A DNA stretch of 51,420 bases from assembly GCA_947601655.1 (NCBI GenBank), contig CANQGG010000010.1, positions 1 through 51,420 on the forward strand. Reading direction: 5' to 3'. Below, one piece after another: positions 34,841-42,650 of this stretch (the first letter of the stretch is position 1; each line of letters opens with the position of its first letter). The DNA comes from an uncultured Akkermansia sp. Its GTDB lineage: Bacteria > Verrucomicrobiota > Verrucomicrobiia > Verrucomicrobiales > Akkermansiaceae. The notes beneath the pieces were generated by a model. That model saw only the letters and a program-made list of their open reading frames with translations. It searched no databases and had not been told where the DNA came from. The translations under genes were made by a program, and so were the position numbers.

Positions 34841-37519
34841 TCAACCCAGGGCAGCAAGCATGGTTTCCAGATGCTCCTTTTTGCCCTGCCAGTCGGCAAG
34901 ACGCTCTTTCTCTTGCTGCACCACCTCTGCCGGAGCCCGCTGTACGAAAGATTCATTGGATAGCTTTGCCTGGCTGCGTTTTATTTCCGTAGAGATTTTT
35001 TCAAGTTCCTTGGAGATACGCGCCTTCTCTGCATCCACATCCACCAATCCTTCCAGTGGCATAAAGATCTCGCCCAGAGGACTGAGCGCGCTCGGTGTGC
35101 CTTTCGGCGCAGCGTAGGTCGGATCAATGGCAGTTCCCTTCGCTCCCGCCAGCAGAGCAAGTCGCGCCGCAATATCATCCCCAAAAGGAAGAGCCGGTTT
35201 GAGCACGAGATGTACATTCTTGTTGGTGGCAAGGTTGTACTCAGCCTTCAGATTTCGGACGCGGTTGGCAGCGTCATACAGAGCAGAGGCAATGATGCGG
35301 GCCTTGGAGATATCCTCTTCTTCCATTCCCGGCAGCAGGCTTTCCGCCTTGGGGAGATCAGTGAGCATGAGCGGTTTGCCGGCGTATCGCGCAGCGAAGC
35401 CCAAGCTCTCCCAGAGTTCCTCGGTAATGTGAGGCATAATGGGTGCGAGCAGTGCCAGGTAATGCCGCAGTACAGTGTCAATGGTGGCCAGAGTGGCGTT
35501 GCGTGCGCTCGGGTCTGCTCCTTCCCGCAGGTCGCCCTTTACCGCCTCCAGGAATAGAGAACAATACTCGTTCCAGAAGAAAGAGTAGAGGGCCTGAGTG
35601 TAGGCGTTGAATTCATACTTGCCAAGAGCCTCAGTCACCTGAGCATGCAGGTCCCGCAGCTTGGCGAGAATGTCCAGGTGCACGGCGCTGAAGTGCGGTG
35701 CGGGTTCGGTGGATGTCTCCCCCTGCATAAGACGGAAGCGCACGGCGTTGTACAGTTTGTTCGCGAAGTTTTTGCCCTCCTCAATCTGCTTCTCGTCGAA
35801 CTTGACATCGGTCCCTGTCGGCGCGATGCGCATGAGACCGAACCGCAGACCATCCGCACCGTAGCGGGAAATAAGATCAAGTGGATCGGGACTGTTGCCG
35901 AGGCTCTTGCTCATCTTACGCCCCAGCAGATCGCGCACGATGGAAGTAAAAAATACGTTGGCAAATGGTTTACCGCCCGCAAAGCGATAGCCTGCCATGA
36001 TCATGCGCGCTACCCAGAAGAAGATGATGTCCGGTCCCGTCACGAGATCCGTGGTAGGATAGAATTTGGCGCGGCACTCAGCGTCCATCGTAGCAAAGGG
36101 CCACAACCAGCTGCTGAACCATGTGTCCAGCGCGTCTTCATCCTGCACCCAGTTCTCCGCATCCGCCGGCGGCTCAGGTCCCACGTAGATACGCCCGGCG
36201 TCGGCATCCTGCACATCCAGCTTCGTGGCCTGCTTAAGCTCCTCTGCCAGGTCTTTGCGATACCACACCGGGATGCGGTGTCCCCACCACAGTTGGCGGC
36301 TGATGCACCAGTCGCGAATCCCCTCCAGCCAGTGCGCGTAAGTCTTTCCCCAGTGCGCGGGGCGGAAGGTGACTTCTCCTTTCTCCACGGCATCGGCTGC
36401 CTCCTGCACGCAGGGGTACTTGAGGAACCACTGCATACTCAGCCGTGGCTCAATAGGAACATCCGACCGCTGACTCACTCCCACGTTGTTCTCATAAGCT
36501 TCTTCCTTCTCCAACAGTCCTTTGTCGCGGATGAGTTCGATGGATTTGTCGCGTGCCTCAAAACGATCCATGCCGTGCAGCTCCGGGCAGGCAGGGCAGT
36601 TGATATGCCCATCCGGCGTAAGCACGTCGATGATCTCTAACCCGAACTTGACTCCCACTTCAAAGTCCACGCGGTCGTGCGCCGGAGTAATCTTGAGCGC
36701 CCCCGTGCCGAAACCGATTTCCACGTGCTCATCAGCAATCACCGGGATGGGGGTTTCCACGAGTGGGCGCATCACGCGCTTGCCCACCCATCTCGCCATA
36801 CGCGAATCATTCGGATTCACCGCCACAGCCACATCCGCCATGATCGTTTCCGGACGCGTAGTCGCGACAAGCAGGTAATGCTCCGGGTCATCCTCCAGGC
36901 GGTAGCGGATGGTATAGAGCTTGCTTTTGCTTGGGGTCATGATGACCTCCTCATCCGACAGCGCCGTGAGCAACACGGGATCCCAGTTCACCATCTTGAG
37001 CCCCCGGTAGATGAGCCCCTCGCGGAAAAGCTCCGTGAAAGCACGGGCCACTTCCGGCGCATAACTCGAATCCATGGTGAACCGTTCTCTCTCCCAGTCA
37101 CAGGAGCAACCGAGTTTCTTGAGCTGGTTGATGATAATTCCCCCGTGCTCCTCCTTCCAGGCCCATACCATCTTCACAAATTCCTCCCTCCCCACATCAA
37201 AGCGCGTGCGTGGCGGATTCTCCTTTGCAAGTTCTTTTTCCACACGAGCCTGCGTGGCAATGCCTGCATGATCCGTCCCCGGCAACCAAAGCACTTCCTT
37301 CCCTTCCTGGCGCGCACGGCGGGCAAGTATGTCCTGAATGGTGTTGTTGAGCACATGCCCGATGTGCAGCACACCCGTCACATTGGGCGGGGGTATCACG
37401 ATACTGTAGGCGGGCTTGTCCGAATGCGAATCCGCATGGAAGCATCCGTCATTCAGCCAGCGCTGCTGCCATTTCTGCTCGACGTGTCGGGGTTCATATG
37501 CCTTGGGCAATTCGCTCAT
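34841..37519 (-). CDS. valS: Valine--tRNA ligase
   Basis: Class I synthetase charging tRNA-Val; a tRNA-Val(GAC) lies at 51139 in this window. The ATP motifs are literal: GVLHIGHVL (HIGH) and GRKMSKSLGNSPDPL (KMSKS). The CP1 editing domain (TRPETIMADVAVAVNP, then TPAHDRVDFEVG) lies between. The C-terminal coiled coil is EKARISKELEKISTEIKRSQ. The family length is near 890; ATG 37519 gives 892 and lies ten bases after a -10 box, whereas the longer frame starts inside the promoter. Confidence 0.97.
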   Translation of the reverse strand: MSELPKAYEPRHVEQKWQQRWLNDGCFHADSHSDKPAYSIVIPPPNVTGVLHIGHVLNNTIQDILARRARQEGKEVLWLPGTDHAGIATQARVEKELAKENPPRTRFDVGREEFVKMVWAWKEEHGGIIINQLKKLGCSCDWERERFTMDSSYAPEVARAFTELFREGLIYRGLKMVNWDPVLLTALSDEEVIMTPSKSKLYTIRYRLEDDPEHYLLVATTRPETIMADVAVAVNPNDSRMARWVGKRVMRPLVETPIPVIADEHVEIGFGTGALKITPAHDRVDFEVGVKFGLEIIDVLTPDGHINCPACPELHGMDRFEARDKSIELIRDKGLLEKEEAYENNVGVSQRSDVPIEPRLSMQWFLKYPCVQEAADAVEKGEVTFRPAHWGKTYAHWLEGIRDWCISRQLWWGHRIPVWYRKDLAEELKQATKLDVQDADAGRIYVGPEPPADAENWVQDEDALDTWFSSWLWPFATMDAECRAKFYPTTDLVTGPDIIFFWVARMIMAGYRFAGGKPFANVFFTSIVRDLLGRKMSKSLGNSPDPLDLISRYGADGLRFGLMRIAPTGTDVKFDEKQIEEGKNFANKLYNAVRFRLMQGETSTEPAPHFSAVHLDILAKLRDLHAQVTEALGKYEFNAYTQALYSFFWNEYCSLFLEAVKGDLREGADPSARNATLATIDTVLRHYLALLAPIMPHITEELWESLGFAARYAGKPLMLTDLPKAESLLPGMEEEDISKARIIASALYDAANRVRNLKAEYNLATNKNVHLVLKPALPFGDDIAARLALLAGAKGTAIDPTYAAPKGTPSALSPLGEIFMPLEGLVDVDAEKARISKELEKISTEIKRSQAKLSNESFVQRAPAEVVQQEKERLADWQGKKEHLETMLAALG

Positions 37520-37529
37520 AACGCGCGGC

Positions 37530-37558
37530 ATCATACAGCACTTACCCCCACGATGCAA
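37530..37558 (-). promoter_or_regulatory. valS promoter
   Basis: TTGCAT (37553-37558), 17 bases, TATGAT (37530-37535), ten bases to ATG 37519. A leader of about three bases is expected. Confidence 0.65.
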
Positions 37559-37718
37559 GTGAAAACAGACTACGGGAGAATGAGCTTATCGGCCGCCGAT
37601 ACCCACTACATTCCCCTCTTCTCCTTCGTCCTCCATGCCCACTGCCCTCCCCACAGTGCTCCCACTCGTTCGCATTCTTTGTTCAGACACCGCCTATTGC
37701 CCCTCCCCAAGAAATCAA

Positions 37719-37752
37719 TAAAAAAGCCAGATACGCTTTCTAAGCATACCTG
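37719..37752 (-). terminator. Terminator of tRNA-Arg
   Basis: 9-bp stem with two wobbles (37728-37736 with 37744-37752), seven-base loop, then GCTTTTTTATT on the minus strand. Confidence 0.8.
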
Positions 37753-37759
37753 ACCCAAA

Positions 37760-37831
37760 TAGCTCCGGAGGGAATCGAACCCACATCGAAGGTACCGGAA
37801 ACCTTTGTCCTATCCATTGAACGACGGAGCC
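37760..37831 (-). tRNA. tRNA-Arg (anticodon CCG)
   Basis: 72 bases. The seven-bp acceptor (GGCTCCG with CGGAGCT) has a G-U at 1:72. The D arm is GTTC/GGAC, the anticodon stem AAGGT/ACCTT with loop TTCCGGT, and the T loop TTCGATT with one U-U mismatch in the T stem. CCA is not encoded. It has its own promoter and terminator. Confidence 0.93.
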
Positions 37832-37843
37832 TCAAGTGCGCGT

Positions 37844-37872
37844 ATTCTTGCATAATTCCCCTCTTCTGTCAA
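37844..37872 (-). promoter_or_regulatory. Promoter of tRNA-Arg
   Basis: Consensus TTGACA (37867-37872), 17 bases, AAGAAT (37844-37849). Transcription would begin a few bases before the tRNA 5' end. Confidence 0.55.
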
Positions 37873-37946
37873 GAACAGCATTTCAGGAGCAATATACCTG
37901 GGAATAGAGAAAAGATACGACCGGTGAGAATGAAGTCGGGCGCTAG

Positions 37947-38993
37947 TCAGGATAAGCGCTTTTCCCAATACTTGGCGCTCCAGAAGGCGGCAGCGGATTG
38001 ACGCGAGACGCGTGAAGCGGCAATGTAGCGGAATCGCAGCATTTGTGTGGAGCGGTGCCCCATTTCATATTGCAACGTGTCGAGACATCGAAAATGCGCG
38101 GCGTGGTAGGACGCGAAGGTGTGCCGCAGCACATCGGGAACCCACGGGAGCATGTCGCAGGCGCGGTGCAGAGCTCCCCAGCGTTTGATCCAGTCCCTGG
38201 GGCAGATGGGCGTATCGGCGTCCTGCCCGGGGGAGAACCGGCGCAGCCAGTGAAAAAGGGGCGGATGCATGCTCACACAACGCGAGCCCCCCGTTTTGCT
38301 TTGGGCAGCGTACAGGGTGATGGTACGCGAATGGAAGTGAATGTTGCTCCACGAAAGGCGAGCCACTTCCGCCGGACGTATTCCTCCCCAGAGCATGATT
38401 CCGACGGCGGGGGCGCAGGTACGGTGCTGTGGTAATAGGGAGGCCTTTAGCAGACATACTACCTGATCTAAAGTGAGTGGGGCTATTTCGTGCTCAATCG
38501 GAGGAGTATCTTGCAGAGGGTGTACAGGGTTCTGCCGGATCCATCCGCGGCGGCAGCAATAAGAGAAGAGTCCGTGCAGAATTGTGCGAGCCTTGCGGCG
38601 ACTACTTTTTTTGGGAAAAGTTTTTTCAAGGATTTCACGACACATGCGCGTGGAGATATGACGCATTTCTCGCGTGGCCAGCTCCGGGTTTTCTGCAAGA
38701 ATCTTCATGGTGTAGTATTTTAACTCGCGCCTTGTGGAAGACCTGCGATGCTTTTTCCCCTCAAGGAGGGAGAGTACGCCTTGTTCCAGTGTGATGCAGG
38801 GGTTCATTTCCTGGAGTATCTCTCGTGCTTCCCGAAGTCTCCTGATGCAATTTTGCGCATCCAGTTCCTGATTTGCTCCCATGCAGTGATGGAGTTCATG
38901 GATGATATGGGCAGCCTCTATCAACTCGATTCCGCAGGAGTGGATCATCTGCTTGCCCAGTCGGTCTTGGTTTTTCTGTTTATCTCTGTACAT
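37947..38993 (-). CDS. Tyrosine recombinase/integrase
   Basis: 348 residues. The N-terminal 165 residues include a SAM-like core-binding domain; the catalytic domain follows. Visible active-site residues are Arg206 (GGIRPAEVARLSW), Lys233 (QSKTGG), Arg290 in DVLRHTFASYH, His313 (YEMGHRS) and Tyr323. The first His of the usual HxxR is Asp here. The ATG start codon (38991-38993) lies inside a palindrome (38991-39011), so expression may be autoregulated. It sits on the 5' side of tRNA-Arg, not the 3' side where tRNA-targeting elements usually insert. It may serve a small invertible or mobile unit, or be an orphan. Confidence 0.92.
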   Translation of the reverse strand: MYRDKQKNQDRLGKQMIHSCGIELIEAAHIIHELHHCMGANQELDAQNCIRRLREAREILQEMNPCITLEQGVLSLLEGKKHRRSSTRRELKYYTMKILAENPELATREMRHISTRMCREILEKTFPKKSSRRKARTILHGLFSYCCRRGWIRQNPVHPLQDTPPIEHEIAPLTLDQVVCLLKASLLPQHRTCAPAVGIMLWGGIRPAEVARLSWSNIHFHSRTITLYAAQSKTGGSRCVSMHPPLFHWLRRFSPGQDADTPICPRDWIKRWGALHRACDMLPWVPDVLRHTFASYHAAHFRCLDTLQYEMGHRSTQMLRFRYIAASRVSRQSAAAFWSAKYWEKRLS

Positions 38994-39011
38994 ATGATTT
39001 CAAATCATATG
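38991..39011. repeat. Palindrome 1 over the integrase start codon
   Basis: Perfect 10-bp arms, CATATGATTT and AAATCATATG, around a central C. The same 19-base core recurs, in reverse complement, at 39173-39191. On the minus strand a TTGACA lies directly before it, so it would cover an integrase promoter and start codon. Confidence 0.9.
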
Positions 39012-39172
39012 TCAAGTTACTTTCAAATTTTTTTTTGTAAAACGTCAGGAGAAAATAATAGGAAGAGGTTTAGGAAGGAAAGCATGCCAGCGAAAAGTCA
39101 CGCGGTGTATACCTGATTTCAAGCGATAACAAGCATTTAATTTTAACTAATAAGAGAGAGTGCGAGCATGTA

Positions 39173-39191
39173 ATATGATTTGAAATCATAT
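39173..39191. repeat. Palindrome 2 upstream of the lipoprotein cluster
   Basis: Perfect 9-bp arms, ATATGATTT and AAATCATAT, around a central G. It faces palindrome 1 across 161 bases that hold no credible gene. Read as a recombinase site, it could be 6-bp arms with a seven-base spacer (TTTGAAA). Confidence 0.9.
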
Positions 39192-39232
39192 AGATTGTCT
39201 TACGCAGGTTGACACAAGACTGCACAGGATAC

Positions 39233-39985
39233 ATGAAAACAAGACTTTATACGCCGTTCTTTGCAGCGGTAGCAGCACTGGCACTCTCCTCTTGCGGAGT
39301 GGATTGGAATTCCCTGGCGCACACCGCTCTTGAGGTCGCTACCACTGATTATTCGAACCAGACAACGACTCAGGAATACGATGAGTCTGGCGTACCGATT
39401 TACGGATATGATGGGGACAATGCTGTGTACGGGTACGACAGCAACAATCAACCGATTTACGATACAGCGCTGTTGGCGAATGCTGTGAGCGTGCCGAATT
39501 GGGCTCCGTTGGCAGGAGCCCCCAGAGTTGCGTATCCCTCGCATGCTCGTCGTCTCGCGGGTCCGCCGCCGCAAGTTCGGCAGCGCGCTCATCTCAAGCA
39601 CCGCAATCCTCGCCATGTTTCCCCCGGCCCACGTCCCGGGCGCAGGGATGCCGCTCATGGTCCGAGACCGGATCGGCAGAATGCGAATCACGGCCCAGGG
39701 AAGAGACCGGGTCAGCAGAACGCAGACCACGGCTCACAACAGAGGCCGGAACGCGGAAAGATGGGACCGGGTCGTCGTCCGGAAAATCAAAGTCAGAAGC
39801 CGGCTCGTCCCACGGCTCCGAATGGGGTAAAAGTGGCACAGGCTCCCTCGACAACCGCCAAACCCTCGTCTTCGAGCAGCTACGTCTGCATGTCGTGCCA
39901 GTTGGGCGACACATTGATAAAGAAGTGCACGAACCCCAAATGCGCGAACTATGGGAATCCTCCCAGTTCTTACAAGAAAAGCTGA
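39233..39985 (+). CDS. Lipoprotein with basic repeat region and C-terminal four-cysteine cluster
   Basis: 250 residues. The lipobox is LALSSC near residue 20, then a Tyr/Asp/Asn-rich part (GVPIYGYDGDNAVYGYDSNN). A long Arg/Pro/His/Gln-rich low-complexity region follows. The end, YVCMSCQLGDTLIKKCTNPKC, resembles a zinc ribbon (Cys-x2-Cys, then Cys-x4-Cys). ATG 39233 is preceded by AGGA at good spacing. It is the first of a run of exported small proteins. No family recognised. Confidence 0.75.
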   Translation: MKTRLYTPFFAAVAALALSSCGVDWNSLAHTALEVATTDYSNQTTTQEYDESGVPIYGYDGDNAVYGYDSNNQPIYDTALLANAVSVPNWAPLAGAPRVAYPSHARRLAGPPPQVRQRAHLKHRNPRHVSPGPRPGRRDAAHGPRPDRQNANHGPGKRPGQQNADHGSQQRPERGKMGPGRRPENQSQKPARPTAPNGVKVAQAPSTTAKPSSSSSYVCMSCQLGDTLIKKCTNPKCANYGNPPSSYKKS

Positions 39986-40036
39986 AGCCGCGCGCCTCTC
40001 TTTTGTCGATAAACAACGAATTTAAACTTTGAAGAT

Positions 40037-40516
40037 ATGAATAAGACTTTTATTGCTGGTTTGCTCGGGTGCTCGCTGCTTGTCGGCTGTGCCGGCATGG
40101 GGGATTTCAACACGGTGAACTCCGCGCAGGTGGGTGTGCCTCAGCAGGCTTTTCAGGCCACGGTGACAGCCGTTCGTCAGGTGACTCAGGAGACTTCCTC
40201 TTCCGCACGTAACATGGGAACCCTTATCGGCGCAGGAGTCGGTTTGGGTGGCGGGCAATTGCTTGGCAAAGGCAAGGGCCGCACGGCAGCCTCCGTCGGT
40301 ATGGCTGCAGCGGGAGCTCTGGCCGGACGTTACCTGGTGGATTCCATGGGGAGCACGAAATGCCAGCAGATCACGGTTTCAGTAGATGGAACAAAGGCGG
40401 TTTATACCTTTGTGCAGCCAATCTACAAACAAATCGGCGAGATCAGTGTTGGCACGCACGGCACCTATTATCACGGAACCGGCGCTCATTTTGTGCCGGA
40501 TGGTATGACTCTCTGA
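40037..40516 (+). CDS. Lipoprotein with glycine-zipper-like segment
   Basis: 159 residues. The lipobox is LLVGC at residue 18. Residues about 60-100 are a glycine-zipper-like stretch (MGTLIGAGVGLGGGQLLGKG), which often lies in or on the outer membrane. The C-terminal part is SVDGTKAVYTFVQPIYKQIG and ends in HFVPDGMTL. A short remnant of a second copy lies at 41293-41349. Confidence 0.75.
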   Translation: MNKTFIAGLLGCSLLVGCAGMGDFNTVNSAQVGVPQQAFQATVTAVRQVTQETSSSARNMGTLIGAGVGLGGGQLLGKGKGRTAASVGMAAAGALAGRYLVDSMGSTKCQQITVSVDGTKAVYTFVQPIYKQIGEISVGTHGTYYHGTGAHFVPDGMTL

Positions 40517-40547
40517 TTACTTCACTTCCCAAACCACAAAACACACT

Positions 40548-40907
40548 ATGAAAAAAACAACACTAATGCTGGCCTGCCTTGCAGGATTCGCTCTCTCGTC
40601 CTGTGATTATCTCAGTTGCCTCACGGCAGAGAATCCGGAGGAATGTGCCATCGGCAAGACCATGGAGAAAGCGGTTGGTTACCTCGCGGACGCCAAGAAT
40701 ATCGACAGCCAGGAAAAGGCAGAGAAGTTTGCCTCTAACTGGAACAAGGTCCAAATCGCTATCACCAACGCCCAAAAACTCGGTGTCGATGTGCCTGAAA
40801 ATGTGAAGAAGACCTACAACGATACCCTTGCGCGCATTGTGAAGCACAATTACTTCAATTCGCCCACGCTCCAAACAGCTATGGCGAATGCGCAGTACAT
40901 CAAGTAA
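40548..40907 (+). CDS. Small lipoprotein of unknown function
   Basis: 119 residues. Signal with lipobox FALSSC at residue 19. The mature part is helical and polar (EKAVGYLADAKNIDSQEKAE) with three early cysteines. The ATG and upstream bases (ATTACTTCA-TTCCC) resemble those of the gene at 41376, evidence of shared ancestry of this upstream region. No family recognised. Confidence 0.72.
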   Translation: MKKTTLMLACLAGFALSSCDYLSCLTAENPEECAIGKTMEKAVGYLADAKNIDSQEKAEKFASNWNKVQIAITNAQKLGVDVPENVKKTYNDTLARIVKHNYFNSPTLQTAMANAQYIK

Positions 40908-40947
40908 GCATGGATAACTCTTTCCCAACCCAATACACATACACAAT

Positions 40948-41187
40948 ATGAAAAAAACAATTATAGCAATCGCGTTTATGTGCGTGCCGCTGGCATTTGC
41001 CTGGGGACCACGTCCAGATGTGCCACCGCCCCCTGGTCCGCACCATCCCGCTCCCGGGCCCCATCATCCGGGACCACCAGCTCCGGGTCCACATCATCCT
41101 GCACCAGGACCCCAGTATCCTGCTCCCGGTCCGCACCATCCCGCACCGGGACCGCATCATCCTGGACCGGGACCGCATCATCGTTGA
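40948..41187 (+). CDS. Exported His/Pro/Gly-repeat peptide
   Basis: 79 residues: a signal peptide (MKKTIIAIAFMCVPLAFAWG) and then almost only PGPHHPA-like repeats, about eight times. The histidine pairs could bind divalent metals; that is inference. It shares its signal-peptide start with the genes at 41376 and 41968. Confidence 0.7.
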   Translation: MKKTIIAIAFMCVPLAFAWGPRPDVPPPPGPHHPAPGPHHPGPPAPGPHHPAPGPQYPAPGPHHPAPGPHHPGPGPHHR

Positions 41188-41218
41188 TTGTTGTGAGCGG
41201 CATGAAACATTAAATAGT

Positions 41219-41249
41219 AAGGGAGGGAGGTTCTGAATCTCCCTCCCTT
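41219..41249 (+). terminator. Terminator-like hairpin after the His/Pro-repeat gene
   Basis: Perfect 11-bp stem (41219-41229 with 41239-41249), nine-base loop. The T-run is weak (TTCGG). Confidence 0.6.
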
Positions 41250-41292
41250 CGGTCGTTTATCAGTGAGGATAGAGAACAGCAGCATATATGAA

Positions 41293-41349
41293 CGACCCTG
41301 TTATCAAGGAACAGGTGGTCGTTTTGTATCGGATGGTATGATCTTCTAA
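41293..41349 (+). pseudogene. 3' remnant of a glycine-zipper lipoprotein gene
   Basis: Reads YQGTGGRFVSDGMIF then stop, matching YHGTGAHFVPDGMTL then stop at the end of the gene at 40037. The following bases also match those after that gene. Only this tail survives. Confidence 0.65.
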
Positions 41350-41375
41350 TTACTTCAATTCCCGAATTGCATACT

Positions 41376-41927
41376 ATGAAAAAAGCAATTGTAGCAATCG
41401 CCCTCGTGTGCACGCCCATGGTTTGGGCACATGGCCCCGGGCATTACCGTCCCGGGGAAAATCCTCATGACCCGCGGCATCGGGCCGCTGCTCATGATGC
41501 ACGTCCCGTGCCACCACCTGCGCGGCCACAAGCTCCCGGTGTACGACCACCGGCTCCCGGTCCGCAGCGTCCAGCTCCCGGCGTACAGCGTCCGCAGCCA
41601 CCCCGTCCGCAGGCGCCCGCTGTGCATCGTCCTGCACCTCAGGGACACCCAGCTCCTCCTGCGCCGAAGGAAACGACGCGACCATCAAGGCATCAAAATG
41701 TCGTCCCGAGTTTCAATAGTCCGAGCACGGATGTAAGAACGGTGAATGAAGGTCCGAGTCAAGCCAGACCAAACCTGGGTTCCGCACCGCAGACGAGACA
41801 CCACTCGACGGATAATAAGGAAGGTCCGACTCCCGAACCGGGATTGGAAGGAAGTGGTGCTGTGCAGGAGGGGACAGGGCGTTCGCCCAGAAAGCCGATC
41901 AATAGCTCCTCTTTCGGTACTAGGTAA
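41376..41927 (+). CDS. Exported Pro/Arg/His-rich protein, paralogue A
   Basis: 183 residues. Signal peptide MKKAIVAIALVCTPMVWAHG, then an extended Pro/Arg/Ala/Gln region (GVRPPAPGPQRPAPGVQRPQ) and a polar tail. The first 110 codons are nearly identical to paralogue B at 41968; the tails differ. ATG 41376 is chosen because it begins the signal peptide. Likely an unstructured periplasmic or surface protein; function unknown. Confidence 0.72.
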   Translation: MKKAIVAIALVCTPMVWAHGPGHYRPGENPHDPRHRAAAHDARPVPPPARPQAPGVRPPAPGPQRPAPGVQRPQPPRPQAPAVHRPAPQGHPAPPAPKETTRPSRHQNVVPSFNSPSTDVRTVNEGPSQARPNLGSAPQTRHHSTDNKEGPTPEPGLEGSGAVQEGTGRSPRKPINSSSFGTR

Positions 41928-42290
41928 CCCACTGCACATTTTTTCAACTCCAAGAAAAAACAATCATATGAAGAAAGCAATTATAGCACTCGCCCTCGTG
42001 TGCACGCCCATGGTTTGGGCACATGGCCCCGGGCATTACCGTCCCGGGGAGAATCCTCATGACCCGCGGCATCGGGCTGCTGCTCATGATGCACGTCCCG
42101 TACCATCACCCGCGCGGCCACAAGCTCCCGGTGTACGACCACAAGCTCCCGGTCCGCAGCGTCCGGTTCCCGGCGTACAGCGTCCGCAGCCACCCCGTCC
42201 GCAGGCACCCGCTATGCATCGTCCTGCACCTCAGGGACACCCAGCTACTCCAACGACGCAGCCATCAAGGCATCAAAATGTTGGCCCGAG
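41376..42290. repeat. Tandem duplication of the Pro-rich gene
   Basis: About 41376-41710 and 41968-42290 are direct repeats at an offset of 592 bases, with few substitutions and one 12-base length difference near 41665. Confidence 0.85.
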
Positions 42291-42429
42291 TTACTATAGC
42301 GATAGCACGAACCCCTTTGGGAACGCGAATAAAGGTCCGGGTCAAGCCGAACCGGGAGCGAGTGGATCTGGTGGTGCTGTGCAGCAAGAGACAAGGCGTT
42401 CGCTCTTCCGAAATGACAATGGTCGATAA
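41968..42429 (+). CDS. Exported Pro/Arg/His-rich protein, paralogue B
   Basis: 153 residues. Signal peptide MKKAIIALALVCTPMVWAHG and the same Pro-rich body as paralogue A, then a different tail ending FRNDNGR. In another frame the next 120 bases read a plausible Gly/Ser/Pro-rich tail (NGLGPGSNIAPSASGPSK) to 42553, so the original protein may have been longer before a frameshift. A strong terminator follows. Confidence 0.7.
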   Translation: MKKAIIALALVCTPMVWAHGPGHYRPGENPHDPRHRAAAHDARPVPSPARPQAPGVRPQAPGPQRPVPGVQRPQPPRPQAPAMHRPAPQGHPATPTTQPSRHQNVGPSYYSDSTNPFGNANKGPGQAEPGASGSGGAVQQETRRSLFRNDNGR

Positions 42430-42579
42430 TGGTCTTGGACCCGGCAGCAATATTGCGCCCAGTGCCAGCGGCCCCTCCAAGATGGAGCCAAGCCTCTCAG
42501 GAAGCGGTAATTCTCCTACGTCGCGGCCTCCTATACACGAATACTCTCACTGATCAGGCCGTAGAACAGAGGAGGACAT

Positions 42580-42614
42580 GGGAGGGGGTGTGGAAAGATA
42601 CCCCCTCCCTTTTT
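42580..42614 (+). terminator. Rho-independent terminator
   Basis: Perfect 10-bp stem (42580-42589 with 42600-42609), ten-base loop and five T. It ends the paralogue A/B unit and shows that the next gene starts after it. Confidence 0.9.
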
Positions 42615-42650
42615 GAAGAGTTGAGACCGAGTGGAGTAAAAGAAGAAGTT

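Noticed and set aside
42429..42650. Upstream extension of the DUF3313-like frame
   Set aside because: A strong terminator with T-run lies in it, and the lipoprotein signal begins well after it.
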